A stretch of 64,000 nt of DNA, taken from positions 114,041-178,040 of the forward strand of contig KN880457.1 in the NCBI GenBank assembly GCA_000934385.1, read 5' to 3'. Positions 45,402-57,650 of this stretch are shown one piece after another. Position 1 is the stretch's first letter. Each line of letters starts with the position of its first letter. The stretch is from Cylindrobasidium torrendii FP15055 ss-10. Lineage: Eukaryota; Basidiomycota; Agaricomycetes; Agaricales; Physalacriaceae. The notes below the pieces were generated by a model. It ran no database searches, had not been told where the DNA came from, and saw only the letters and a program-made list of their open reading frames with translations. Made by a program: the position numbers and the translations under genes.

Positions 45402-46810
45402 TCAAATTTGCTTTGCCCCAGTGCGCGCCCTAAGCGAAATCAGCATCGCGCCTCGATATAGAGGCAAGTGAACGTAAACACACTGCATCTGAGAGAGCGC
45501 TTGGACAACCTTGTCAGTGCTCTGGCCTTCCAACTTGCTTCTTCTACCCGTGGGAACGTCCTTTCCGCGCGCCTTTCGGTCGCTGATGTAGTCCATCTGG
45601 CACAGCTCGAATGCAAAACCGATATCCACATCGTCTTTGAGCAGCCACTTCAGCGTTGAAGGGTCGACAGTCTCCCTGTTGCGCTCGTACACACGGCGTA
45701 TTTCCTGGCACTGCGCCCAAATCCAACGACGCATACGCATGCCCTTGGTCTTATGAACATGTGAGAGATACAGTAACCAGTCAGCAGTCTGCGGCGTGTC
45801 TTCGTCAACGATACTGCCGCGCTGGGCGTCTTCCATGTCGTCTATCTCGGCGGGTACAGGAGTAGCCCATCCAAGAGCAAAAACTAGCTTGCGCGCATGT
45901 GGTTGGAAGGTTGTGAGAGCATGGAAGCGAAGGAATCGGCAAGTGGCAATGAACTTGACATACACCGCCTCGTCGAAGAAGGGGAGCATATACCCAATGA
46001 CGTCCATTGGCAGAGTAGTGATACGATCTGACCGCACAGAGTCGGGATCACGGTCGAGGTTTCCTGTGCGCTGTGCGCTAACTTCCAGGAAGAATCGAGG
46101 AAATCTGCGGGACGTCAGTAAACAAAAAAGATAGATGAGCGGGAACACGGACACGTCGGGGCGATTGATGAGAAAGGCGTATGGGCTCTTAGATAGAGCT
46201 TGCCAGTTGAAAACATTGCCACCTTCGGTGTGACCGGGCGACCAAAATTTGGCGAGGTCAATACCCTCTCCAACCTTGGCATATTCAACATCTTTGAACC
46301 AGCCGGCGTTGGGACCTCCTTGCGGTCGGCCCAGAAAATTGATGACTTCGTCCAGGCGCTTAAAGCGTTCTTTGGTGTCAGTATCGGCGTCCAGGCAGTG
46401 GAAAAACATCTTTGCACATGCAAGATGCATCATGGCAGGCTATGAGAAACAGTCAGGCGCTAAACGGAATCGATAAAATAGTAAAGGACATACGGCGCCA
46501 GTCATCCCTAGACCGGACGGTGTTTCCCAAGTCACACAGACAGCCATCATCCCAGCCATAAGTCCTGCGAACATATTCCCACTGACATAGTCGTATTTGC
46601 ACTTTACACTCTGTACTTCGGGGCGTCTGTGGATATGTATCAGCAAGTTTGCATCGTGGCGATAGAACTGGCTGACCCTACGCCGACGGCGCGAATGTAG
46701 TAGCGATACAGTGAGGGGCTGAGAACGCCATTGGGCGGGTAGTGTTCCCTCATCGGGGACGTCGCTTGTGGACCCGGCACGAACGCCATTCGACATACCG
46801 CGCAGGACAT
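45402..46810 (-). CDS. F-box-like protein with N-terminal CxxC element
   Basis: A probable substrate adaptor, unknown in function. The ATG at 46808-46810 gives MSCAVCRMAFVPG, a short CxxC stretch, then PPNGVLSPSLYRYYIRAVG. After an intron comes RPEVQSVKCKYDYVSGNMFA and LMAGMMAVCVTWETPSGLG. The next exon has MMHLACAKMFFHCLDADTDT and RFKRLDEVINFLGRP, with WSPGHTEGGNVFNWQALSKS. A later exon holds the F-box-like stretch ITTLPMDVIGYMLPFFDEA and KFIATCRFLRFHALTTFQPH. The rest (TADWLLYLSHVHKTKGMRMR, RRWIWAQCQEIRRVYERN) is helical and basic. It ends LRARTGAKQI. The F-box call rests on the LPxDVxxxxLxFF spacing and is moderate. Exon 1 is mirrored by the relic at 40543-40674. Confidence 0.65.
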
Positions 46811-47244
46811 GGCTAAGTTAGCTTCGGTGGAGTGATGGGGAGGGAAAGGAAGGAAGGAAGGAAGGAAGTCAAGAAACTTCCTCCTTATATACGTCGAATT
46901 CCAGTGTGACCCCCTCGCTGATCCAGAACCCTAACGCCGTGAGAAGAAGTCAGCTGCTTATTGTTCACTGTAAGTGGCTGCACCCCAAACCCAGCTGGCT
47001 GGATTGTTTATACCAGATAGGCGACGTGTATTGGCCCGCCTGAATGCGCTTTTATCGATATCTCTTGCAACATAATGCATAGCTAAGTAGCTTGACCGTT
47101 CCCGTGCAAGTGGCCACTGCGATCACTGATGGCGCATCGAAATGCCATCAATGTCCACCCCCAAGCACTCTACCATGATCTATTGCTAGTGACCGCGTCC
47201 CGTCTCTAGTATACGCCGGTGCGAAGACGTCAGCAACGGACAAA
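46811..47244. promoter_or_regulatory. Divergent intergenic region between the F-box-like gene and RICTOR
   Basis: About 430 bases between two start codons facing apart, so both promoters lie here. It contains the AAGG tandem repeat at 46846-46868 close to the F-box-like start. Confidence 0.45.
46846..46868. repeat. AAGG tetranucleotide microsatellite
   Basis: Five and three quarter perfect AAGG units, 36 bases upstream of the F-box-like start codon. On the coding strand of that gene it reads as a CCTT pyrimidine tract, in the expected promoter or 5' leader. Length variation between strains is likely. Confidence 0.8.
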
Positions 47245-50200
47245 ATGCCTTCCAACCTAGGCGCTCCTGCACAGCCTATCTCGTCCATTAGCCTTGTAGG
47301 CAGCGGCACAACACTCGACAATGACGACCCAACGTCGTTTGGCGATCTCGATGGGCAGGACCCGGCGCATCAGGTAGGCGACATGGATTCTTCAGACGAT
47401 GGCGCACTAAAAGGTGTTATAGCTCACAGAGTTAAACAATCGGTTGATGAAGCAGAGTCGCATCAAGGAGGGTGCAGAGAATATGTTGAATATGCCATTA
47501 ACGGTGCGTATTTGAACGCTGAATATACTTTGTGATAGTGTTGATTTGAGGGAACAAGGATCTGCTAAGGGTTCAGGTTGAGTCGGAGCTGGATATGGCA
47601 CGCAACAGGATTGAAGCAATCACCAACAAGCGGACGGATATACGTGCGTTTGTGCTCGTACGATGCGGTCCGCCGCGCTGATTACCATCCCAGAAACAAC
47701 GATTGACAAGGGAAAGCAGGTCAATGGCGCCGCTGCCGTTCGCAAGAAGCTCCAGCCAGCACCATCGACTCTGGAAGAACGTGGTGCGTGTGGATAGCTT
47801 GTTAAGCCTGCGATCCCCTCATAGTCCTCCAGGTGATGATTTTCGAACCGCACTACGAAATGCGAACAACTCGCTTGCTTCTCTCCTTGCCCTCGGTCGT
47901 CCGACGGGATCCAACGCGTCGTCCAGCCCCGGCGCGTCCTCCTCGAATGCACCCTCTACTTCAGATATCCCCGAGGCCGACCGGCCCTGGATTACTGCCA
48001 TGTCGCAGCTAGCAGATATTCTACGCAAGAACGTCCGCGTTCGCTACGAACTCAACATCACCGACATTGTCCGGACTGTTATACCTGCTCTCTCTGACCG
48101 CCGCTGCAAACAGTGTCGCGCTGTTGCGTACCGTCTCATTCGCTGGGCTCTCATTGACCATGATTGTGTGCGGAAACTGGGGACGCTACAGCTCGAATGG
48201 TACATGGTCAAATCTCTTTCGCGCGACAGCAAGTTTGCTGTGGAGAAGGAGCAAGTTATCAAACTTATTCGAGCTGTGGTCCAAGTGGGCACCATCCGAA
48301 CCGACAATTTGCCTGGCGCAAGCTCTTCCGGGACTGTCCCTCTCTCTGAACCGGTCATGCGTGCCCTCGTCGCTGTGGCTGAGCATACAGAGTCACATTT
48401 CCGCCCGATCTGTATACTCACGTTGACTGAGATTTTGCTCATTGATATTGACCTGATCTATCGCACGGGTGGCTTCCGCTTCCTGTTGCATGTACTGGGC
48501 GAAGGCCCTATTGAACTCGCGTCCATGATATCTGCGGCATTCCTGCATATCATCGACTCTCCACGGACGCGAGCGTACTTTACTGTGGGGACAGATCTCG
48601 AGGTAACGCATGGCTCCAACTCTCTCGGCACTTGATTCACCTTGCCCCAGATTGTTCTCTCTGCAATAACCGATGCATATGGCAAAGGCATCGAGCACGC
48701 TGAACGCATGAAGGGGTCGACGAAGATTGTCCAAGGGATGCTTAGAACATGGAGTGGACTGATGTACTTCTGCATGGAAGATATGCGCGCGCTGCGGTCT
48801 ATCATCGACACTCTGCGGATACCGTCTTTGGAGTCAAGGGTACGGTCAAGGCAAGGGCATTGGATAGTCTAACTCACCGAATACTATAGGAGGTTATTAT
48901 CAACATGTTCTTCGACCTTTTGAAGATCAAAACCCCGGAGTGGTACCAAACCTTTATCGATGGGCGTCGCTTGACAAGTACGCCGCCTAAACAGCTGTGA
49001 ACAGTAGACTCACCTGCCATTTCAGTGTACAAGAAGCGGCGACTGAGCACGGATAAGACGCCGGAACCAAGGCGGGAGAACGACGCGAGCGAGAGGATGT
49101 CACAAACCTTGAGATTGACGGACCAGTATATTGCACTACTCGTCCTCATTTTTACCAATGCTGGGCTATTGGATGTGCGTGTTCACCTCTCATCAATACG
49201 ACTCCAACGCTCATAATGCTAGGCTCTTACTGTGATGGTTCAAGAGACCACAACCGGGACCAACCTCTCTAGGAAGGCTACTCTTCTCATGGCTGAAGTC
49301 CTTCAGCTAGCAAATCGCGTTCTGCCGCTGTGGGTTGCAGCCCGTATTCAGGCAATTCCGCAAATATTCGCGATGGCATCCGACTATAGGGATAACGAGA
49401 ACCGTATTATTGGCACATCGGCGATGTCTGCCATCGACAGCTTGGACAGAAACCGTGCCCGACTGCAGCCCGGATCGGTGCTGCCAAAGCAGTTCAGGGT
49501 TCGGGCCAATTCAGTGGAGGATCCGATGAGGAGAGGACAACGCCAGGTCGAACAGGTCAAGCTCAAGCTAAACATGCAAATGGACGACAAGGTCTTTCAA
49601 GCTTATATTTTAGATACCCAAGTCAGTTGCGTTAATTCGTTTCGGCTGTTCTGGGTATTGACCAGAGTTGTGTAGGTGATTTATGCAAAGGACCACACCA
49701 AGTGGAACTTTGAGATGCTCATCGAACTGATTGAGGGCCCTTTGTTGAACCCAAAGAGGTTGGAGGAAGCCATGAAGGGGACGAAGTTTATCAGGCGACT
49801 GATGGCATTCTTTTATCCGGAGAGTCATCGTTTCTCTGATATGCCCAAGATTAAGGTGTGTCTTCTACTGCGAGACACATTTTTCGATACATGTTGACGG
49901 ATATTAGGCGAATGGGAAATGGGTGCGGCTGGGATGCTCGGTCTTGACAACGCTGCTCGCTAGTCCGGATGGGGTTCGATATCTAGCCACGGAAGACCTG
50001 TTCTTAAAGCAGATCGTCAAAGGTTTCGCTCAGTTGGATCCGGTATGTGCCCTCGTTCTTACCTTTGTCTGTTGCTGATATGCGTGCAGTTCAATGGTGT
50101 TCAGGATGCGGACCCTATCTTCTCGAAAAAGAGGGTTCAGGAAACAATGACTTCTGGGTACCTTGAGATGCTTGGGACATTGAGTAGGCAGAAGGAGGGG

Positions 50201-52123
50201 ATTGAGTATGTGCGCAGTATTTCTTGTCGTTCCGTACTGACCAGGGATAGACTCCTCGAGCGCTACAAGATCTTTACGGCGTTTTACCACTTGAGTGAGC
50301 TGCGCAGTCGTGAGGACCTCATTAAGAGTATCATCGAAAACCTTGATTATTCGATGTATGTACCCAGTTTCACGTCTGGCAAACCACTAACACGCGTGAA
50401 ATAGTGATGGACACCCCAGGATTATTCTATCAAAGGCATTGACATCAAGCTACAAGGTCAGATTTCCTATGTGATCCTTCTTCATCATGCTCACGAACTA
50501 ACAGCATATTCGCTTGTACGCTACGAAACATTTAGGCGATCTCATCCGTGGCTCGACAAACAACGCGAATGTGTGGACGCTGCGCCTTTTGATTACTCAA
50601 CTCTACGATCCGGCGCCTGAGGTGTGCGAGATTGCAGCACGGTTCCTTGAGGAGGCCTGCGAGAGCAAAGAGATCTTGCAGCTCGTAGTCGAGATGCGAC
50701 CAACGATGGACCATTTAGGGGACGCAGGGAACCCTTTACTACTCAAGTTCACGTCTACGCCAATGGGGTTCAGATACCTATACGATGCAGGATATATTGA
50801 TAGGGAGTTGGATTTATGGTTCAATGTGCGTACGCGTAACTTCTATTGTGGGCTTGCTAATGCCATAGCAGGAGAGGAATCTGTACTATGTCGTGCAGGT
50901 GGAGGTATTCTTATCCAGCGTGTTCAACTCGGATGGCGTTGAAACCGACGAAGAAACTTTGGCTTTTGAGGGCGCTGTGCCACCACATTTCTATGGCGAA
51001 ATGGCCAAGACTGAGCTGGGATGTCAGGTCCTGCAGGATAAGGGTCATTTCATCGAATTCACAATGTTTATCGAGAAGCATGGGTTGGAAGGAGAGGACG
51101 CGGAAATCATCATGAAGTTGAAGAGTATCTTGTGGGCGGTGGTGAGTGTCGCTCTTGTTCTATCATAGACGTTACTGCCCAGGCTCCAAGGAATATGCTA
51201 ACCTAAGTCCTAGGGTAACGTTGGCGCAACGGAGGGAGGACTGTCGTTCCTCGAAGAAGAGGGCATTATTCCTCATGTTTTGAAGATCGCAAATAACTCA
51301 CCCATACCATCAATACGAGGGTGAGCGAGGAATTTCAGTCCGTATCACTGTTTCTTACCGGCATATAGGACATGTTTCTTTGTCTTGGGCCTCATTGCGT
51401 CAACTGCACAAGGGGCAGAGATTTTGGACTCGGACTATGAATGGGAAGCCACACTATCACCGTTGGGCACCGCGGTTGGTCTATGCATCCCTCTTGACGT
51501 CGAGAAATTCATCACAGTATGTGTCACTGGGAATTCAAGCGATCCAACTTTCTGACCATCTCTAGCTTCCTGCTTGGAAGTCCCAAGGCGCCCAGTCCAC
51601 TCAACCCAGGTTGTTGCCGCCGCGCACAGAGGTGGAACAGGAAGTGATCACTGCTGTTGAGAACTTGGCAAACTCAGTCATCGCGAATGCTGCGTCGAGG
51701 ACGTTGTCCAAGATGAAATCCCGTCAGGAGGATCGCTGGGTATTTTCCTCACCAGAGATGTTCTACCGTGCGCTTCATATCATATCGAGCCAGCGATACA
51801 GGCTACCTGTCAGGAAATACGTGATGGACCTCTTCAATTTAGAGCTCGATGCCAAGCTCGTGACAGAGTTACATGAAATCGAAAGACGGTTGAAAGCAGG
51901 ACCAACGTACAAAAACAAAGCGACGGCAGAGGAGAATCGGAAAAGCATGTTTGGGAGACTAGGAAAGACCAGGAGACAAGCGGAGGAGACAAGCGATTCG
52001 AGTGGGGAGGATGAAGGCGAGAGTGTCCCTGGACATGTCACAGCGCCGAAGGAGGCGCAGCTTCCGCCTATTTCTTGCAAGCCCGTCGAACATATCGTAG
52101 GGTTCAATGTAGTAACGGTCTGA
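47245..52123 (+). CDS. RICTOR/Tsc11/Ste20-type subunit of TORC2
   Basis: The large scaffold subunit of TOR complex 2, which controls AGC kinases, actin and sphingolipid metabolism. The N-terminus (MPSNLGAPAQPISSIS) is disordered; then an HR1/REM-like coiled coil spans introns: LNNRLMKQSRIKEGAENMLN and LLRVQVESELDMARNRIEA. The RICTOR N-terminal armadillo block is clear: RYELNITDIVRTVIPALSDR, KQCRAVAYRLIRWALIDHD, LEWYMVKSLSRDSKFAVEKE and AEHTESHFRPICILTLTEIL. The middle part has EVIINMFFDLLKIKTPEWYQ, ILDTQVIYAKDHTKWNFEML and GTKFIRRLMAFFYPESHRFS. The C-terminal part has LYATKHLGDLIRGSTNN, RFLEEACESKEILQLVVEM and SIRGTCFFVLGLIASTAQGA. It ends VEHIVGFNVVTV. More than fifteen short introns; the order of domains matches the family. 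Confidence 0.92.
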
Positions 52124-52410
52124 TGCATGGAAAATTGGAGGGGCTCGGATAGGATAAATTATGTATATATGTCGAAGCTTTCTTGTATACAATTGCTGTA
52201 CGTTGTGCTCACGATGAAAGCGTCCACGACGCCTGGTCGATATGTTGGAATGCGATGAATGAAAAATTGGCGTAAATAAAAATACAATAGTAATACAATG
52301 AATAGAAAGCTAGATATATGCAGAGCATGTTGGTGTGGGAATCGTAATCGTAACGGGGTACATATACATCTCCAGTTCTACTCTTCACCTCAAAACATTC
52401 AAGAGACGTA

Positions 52411-54249
52411 TCACGACGGCATGTTCTCCCCCCACAGGCCCTTGGCGGGCTCACACTTGACCTCTGCGACATACATCTTCAGCCACTGAACCATCTCTTT
52501 GCTCATCTGGTGGCAGCGCGTCACGTCGATGGACCGCAAACGCGTTGGAGCTATCGCCTGGGAATGGTTCTGAGTTGGCCGTGCACGAACGATATTGGCT
52601 TGGGCCGAGGCAGAAGAATATGCGCCAAACGGCGACGGCCGGAAAGACGCTGGGTCATGGTAGCGCGGGTAGGAGTTGGCTGGGAGTCTTGTCTCGACAA
52701 AGGTGCGTAAGGCGTCCCATTCAATAGACGTACAGCCGTCCAAAACGAGGGTGTCGAGTTTGGGGCATACCCAAGGTTGAGAAGACGAGAGACTCTGCGT
52801 GATGATGAGTATACGCAAGCGAATGGATCATAGCGACGCACCTTCAAGAAACCGGAGGACGCATCCTCGATATCGACGAGATCGAGTGTGCTAAGTGAAT
52901 TAAGGCGACGAAGTAGCTGGACAAACAGCATTTCGCTGAAGAGGCAAGACTCGATGCGGAGCGCTCGTAGCGGGAGCCGGGTCAGCGCCTGGTCGTGTAA
53001 CATCTGGAGGATGGGAGTGATGTTTTGGAGATAGGATAGCTCCAAATACTCGAGGTTTGGGCATGTAATGTGGCCCATGACTTGTCTTGCCAAAGCAATG
53101 CCGGCGTAGTAGAATGTGATCTTCTTGAGTTTGGGCAGCAGTATTTTGCTCGCAGGTGGGGGTGGGGGCGGGATAGGCTCCTCCATGGGTACACATGCGT
53201 CCGACGACTCGACATCGGACAGGTTCCGCAGACTGAACTCTTCAAGGTCTGGGCATAACCGTAGAATACGCACAAGGGTGGGTGCGCTTGGTGCAAAGCC
53301 ATTGAAGTAACCCTCCAATTTGAGTACGCTCAGATGCGAAACAAGCTTCTCATCCCAGTCGAAATTGAATGAGGTGAGGGAGCAGGACCGGAGACGCGGT
53401 GTGTGTCCATTAAACAGCGGTCGTGACGTTCTGTAATACTTGTCGTCCTGCATCGAACGGTATATCCGAATACATAGGGTCTCGAGCAGTGGCGCATCCT
53501 CCTGGCATCTGGCGAGCGCCGCATGCGCTTGTGGTCGATTTGGAACGCTTAGGCTAAACGACCGTGTCCTCCAGAGCGCTGGCCGAATGAGATCCATGGC
53601 ATGTATAAGTTGTTCGGTAACGTTTGCCGCGTACTCTGTGCGGGTGCCAAAATTGACGGTGATATCGAGCGGACAGGCCTTTGAGCGTTCAAGCTTCCGG
53701 CGGGCCTTCTCCAGCGAGTCGTGCGGGCCAACAGATATCTTCGACCATAGGGCGGGAGTCTCCAGCGCGACTTCAGACCAGTGACGACTGTGAAAAGATC
53801 AGCTGCTGGTCATTGAGAAAAGGCCAGATGCCGCACCATACGAGCATGAGCGTCGGAATCATGACTGGGTTGTCGTCTGCGTAGACTCCGTCGAGATAAA
53901 TCTGGGACAGGACTTCACTGGGTATTCGATGGATAGGCGCCTGCAGGCGCACTGCGCGCTCCAATGAGCTCTCGAGCGCATGCCGCTCACGCATAAGCGA
54001 GGCCATTTTCGAGTCCAGGGAACTGATGGCGTCGCGAAGATCCGGAATGGAAGCAAAGCTCGGGGGTTCCGGCCTCGTGGGAGGCTTGGTGGTGGTGGTG
54101 GTGCTGGCGCTGGCAGTGGAATAGCCCATCGAAGGCGTCGTGGGATAGGGCGGAGGGGCAGGAAAAGCAGGCGGTGCAGTGTAGAAAGCCTTGGGCCGCT
54201 GTGGTCCAAAGGCACTGGCCGGTACCACACGACAGGGATAGGTCGCCAT
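52411..54249 (-). CDS. F-box-like / leucine-rich protein
   Basis: A probable F-box-type protein common in expanded families of Agaricomycetes; target unknown. The start MATYPCRVVPASAFGPQRP opens a Pro/Ser/Thr-rich leader. A coiled-coil-like helix follows (AISSLDSKMASLMRERHALE) and then the F-box-like core APIHRIPSEVLSQIYLDGVY, in which the usual LPxE is IPSE. After an intron near 53780, the region ALETPALWSKISVGPHD and KLERSKACPLDITVNF is the typical post-F-box section. Leucine-rich repeats extend through SVLKLEGYFNGFAPSAPTLV, LRLCPDLEEFSLRNL, CPNLEYLELSYLQNITPIL and CPKLDTLVLDGCTSIEWDAL. It has a polyproline insert (PIPPPPPPASK) and ends EPAKGLWGENMPS. Only a few introns. The domain call is strong for the overall design and moderate for true ubiquitin ligase function. 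Confidence 0.8.
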
Positions 54250-54808
54250 TCGCGCCCAACAGGTGTTTGTCGGTGGGCAATGCCGATGGGATGAGAGAGT
54301 CTATACACCAGGAGTTGGACGGGGAAGAGAAAAAGGCAAAGCTAGACACGAGGTCGGTGTGGAGGACGCGACTTTTTAAAGGGCACGCCTCACTCCCGCT
54401 GATGGAAGATACGAGATAAAAAGTGACCCCATCCCTACGGGGGGCATCGGCCAGTCCAAGTTCATGGCACACACGAGGCGTCAAAAGTATGCCGCAAGTT
54501 CCAGCTGCGATGCCGCTGTCGCATCCTAAAGGGTGGTCTGAAAATGCATGATGGCTGACCTGCAGCGTGGCCGTGTTTTGACACGAGGAGGGCAACGAGG
54601 CGCAGACAAGCACAATCATTCCTGATCGTCCGGCCCAACGTGCCATCAGATACAATGCTCATGTCTGGTTTTCATCCCATTTCCGGAACCCTGGGGCAAA
54701 TTTTCCTGTGTTCCCGACCCCCGATAAGCCTCGCGCCTGTGCCCTATGTCGGGCGGACCCTGTAGGCATATACATTGCACTTACAGACAGCGATGCCTCT
54801 ATGTACCT
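54250..54808 (-). other. Intergenic region, no gene seen
   Basis: About 560 bases between the F-box-like start and the stop of the PQ-loop gene, both on the minus strand. A 222-codon frame (53987-54655) overlaps the F-box-like gene in another phase and is a shadow of it. Confidence 0.5.
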
Positions 54809-56040
54809 CTATGAACTCTCGACCTCTACAACGTGTGCACTGGTGCGTAAAGTACGGTAATAGAAAAATTGGCCAAGGACCTTGAAGGTGTATATGGTCA
54901 GTTTTACGTGAACATACTGCCCGCTTTGGCGACTCACAATAATGTCGAGGAGAATCGTCAAGGTGCTTCCTACAGAGAATATGCGGTTAGTCGCTGTGTG
55001 CGGGGGGAGGGTGTCACCTCAAGGCGTACCTGCGAGCCAGCTACCGTTTACGACGAGGTAGTCTACGTCCGTGCTTTTGGCGCAGATGGACAAAGCGTAG
55101 GTGAGGTTGCCAAATATGGCGAAAAAGAAGAGGCCTGGTGCAAGTCCTTCACAGCGTGTGTGGACATTCTTTGCTGTTGAAAGTGTTAGGGATAATGCGC
55201 CGGGTGATATACAACGAAGTGGTACCAATTTGAGGAATGCGTGCCCCCAGCTATATACCGATGTCAACGAACAAAGAGGAAAATAGGCTGAATGGACGGA
55301 CATAGAGGAGTGCACTTGACCAGCCGAGAATCTGTACGGTCCATTTGAGTTTAGTGGACATCTTCTCATCTTGTGGGCTGTCTTCTGCTTCGTCGCCACC
55401 ATCGGAGCCTGCGGTACTGGAGATGCCCCAGGCAAAGATTCCTACGAAGCAGATGAAGAGGACAGCTCCCACGTAACGGAGTATTATCGTCCTAATAGGT
55501 GTCTCCTCTTGCGCACGGGAATTTCCGTTGATTAGAGGCGTCTCTTCTGAATCGCCATTGCGAAGGCCTTCATTGGACGCTTTGCGTGCTGCCTTCCCGC
55601 GGTAATAGTAGACTTGCACCAGGAGTGTGACATCACACACAGTGTACTTGTGGGAAAGCTTTGGTATGAAAGGCAGTTTGAGAAGCAGAAGACATTGGAC
55701 GCACGTAGACAGCAAGAATAATGACCGTGGGCAGGAGGCCAGCTAGGCCGGCACCCACAAGATTACATAGGTCTCCCAAAAGCCAGATGTACACAAATAC
55801 TATGCTAAGACCTTCCCCGGACTGGAGGGCGTAGTTCTCGTATATTTGGGGTGAATATACGATAATCCTTGGATGGTGTACCCCGTGAGCAGTCTGACTC
55901 GGTGATTGCGGAGGGCGAAATGAACACACCAGGATGCCAGGGAGACCCATCCAAACTGAAATATTGGACGTAGTTAGGCATTGGCCATCCTCGCAGTGCA
56001 ATGTACGCACGATACTGCTCAGAACGTCGCCGGTGGACAT
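54809..56040 (-). CDS. PQ-loop repeat vacuolar amino acid transporter (YPQ/Stm1-like)
   Basis: A seven-span membrane protein of the PQ-loop family. Fungal members export basic amino acids from the vacuole. The start MSTGDVLSSIVRTLHCEDGQ precedes NISVWMGLPGILVCS. The first PQ-loop is PQIYENYALQSGEGLSIVFV with YIWLLGDLCNLVGAGLAGLL. Next are YTVCDVTLLVQVYYY and a hydrophilic loop with RNGDSEETPLINGNS, then RYVGAVLFICFVGIFAWGI and KLKWTVQILGWSSALLY. The second PQ-loop (ARIPQI) is followed by CEGLAPGLFFFAIFGNLTYA. The last exons give STDVDYLVVNGSWLA, GSTLTILLDIIV and VLGQFFYYRTLRTSA, ending VEVESS. Both Pro-Gln dipeptides are present. The short loop between spans may be cytosolic. Paired head to head with PHB2. 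Confidence 0.9.
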
Positions 56041-56133
56041 GGTTATCTCTGTGGAAAGGCTCTCGGCTGTCGCCGAATGTAGACGCGATCGTGCCGGCCG
56101 TGGTGACGGCAGTCATCCTTACTTTCTCCGGCC
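56041..56133. promoter_or_regulatory. Very short bidirectional promoter between YPQ-like gene and PHB2
   Basis: Only 93 bases separate the two divergent start codons. The promoter must therefore be shared, or transcription start sites lie inside the neighbouring coding region. No named element is visible. Confidence 0.5.
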
Positions 56134-57428
56134 ATGAACGAAGAACAGCTTCGTCGGTATCTCAAGCAATTCAGAAATGCGGCGGGAGGAAGTGGTGGGC
56201 GTCCCTCACCCGGCGCCATGGCAGGAGGCGGCCTGCTCCTTGCAGGCCTTGGTGCTAGTTTCTTGCTTTTCCAAAGTTTAGTGACAGGTGCGCGTCCCGT
56301 GCCGAGGTCGCGTATAATGCTTACAACTCATCAGTCGAGGGTGGTCACCGTGCCGTGAAGTACTCTAGGTGAGCTTTTTATCCCTGCAAATGGGCTATAA
56401 TAACTAATACTATGTAGGGTATCTGGCGTCTCACCGCATGTCTACCCCGAAGGAACCCACATCATGGTTAGTCTTTAGCCCACCTGGTGTCAAGTAACCA
56501 ATCCTCCCGTTATCAGATTCCATGGCTAGAGCGTCCCATTTACTATGACATTCGAGCCAAACCTCGCAGCATTCCCAGTTTAACTGGCACCAAAGGTGAG
56601 TCGACCATTGCTCGCTCACAGATTCCCGTCTCACCTTTGCCTAGATCTACAAATGGTCAACATCACTTGCCGCGTACTTTCGAGACCGAAAATCCTTGCC
56701 CTCCCGAAGATCTATCAAGAACTCGGCTCGGACTACGACGAGCGTGTACTCCCGTCCATCGTGAATGAAACTCTGAAAAGCGTTGTTGCACAATTCAACG
56801 CGTCTCAACTCATCACTCAGCGTGAACACGTACGATCAATCCACTATTCAACAAGCCTACAAATGTTTATTGCCCACATAGGTGTCGAGGCTCGTCCGCG
56901 AGCGTCTCACTGAGCGCGCGTCTTCATTCGACCTCGTCCTCGATGATGTGTCCATCACACATGTAACGTTCTCCCCTGAATTCACACATGCCGTTGAGGC
57001 CAAGCAGGTGTGTCCAACCTAAAGCTACATGCATCATTACTTGAACCCAGTTTAGATTGCCCAACAAAACGCGCTTCGCGCCGCATTCCTTGTCGACAAG
57101 GCTATTCAGGAGAAGGAGGTTAGTCCAGTTATTACCACTCAAGAAGAAGGTTCAAGCTGATCCTCTCTAGTCTATCATTGTACATGCTAAGGGAGAGGCT
57201 GAGAGTGCTGAGTTGCTTGGGGAGTCGATGAAGCATAACAAGGGCTTCCTTGAGCTCCGTCGGCTTGATGCCGCGCGCAACATCGCTGAAATTCTTGCGA
57301 CCTCCGGCAACCGTGTCATGCTCGACTCCTCGACGTTATTACTGAACGGTATGGTCCATTCCTGTGCGTTCGAGCTTTGTACTGACGTCTCTGCAGTCAA
57401 CGAGAACATTGAGGCGAAGAAGCAATAG
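56134..57428 (+). CDS. PHB2: Prohibitin-2
   Basis: The PHB2 subunit of the inner-membrane prohibitin ring, which stabilises mitochondrial proteins and shapes cristae. The start [18 protein letters not shown] is followed by a Gly-rich stretch and the N-terminal anchor ([20 protein letters not shown]). After an intron come [20 protein letters not shown] and, over the next exons, [59 protein letters not shown] and [14 protein letters not shown]. The SPFH part continues [40 protein letters not shown] and the coiled coil [20 protein letters not shown]. The last part is [20 protein letters not shown], ending [10 protein letters not shown]. It is complete, with six or so introns. Confidence 0.95.
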
Positions 57429-57650
57429 TGTGGCTCCAAATTCATTACCTAGTTACTAGTGCATTAATGTTGCCGTGATTTCTTGCCAGAAAATGCACCA
57501 AGTTGAAGTACTGAAATGTTTTCGAATGTACATCAACTCAGTCTCGAGTAGCATTGACATTTACGGTTTCGTGCACGCGATCGAGCTCTCACACGAGTCA
57601 CGACCTGGTCACGACACTTGCCTCTGTACCACCTCGATCGCGACGCGCCA

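Noticed and set aside
53987..54655. A 222-codon minus-strand frame with a membrane-like start
   Set aside because: It overlaps the Pro-rich leader of the F-box-like protein in a different phase; the His and Pro runs are artefacts of the same low-complexity DNA.
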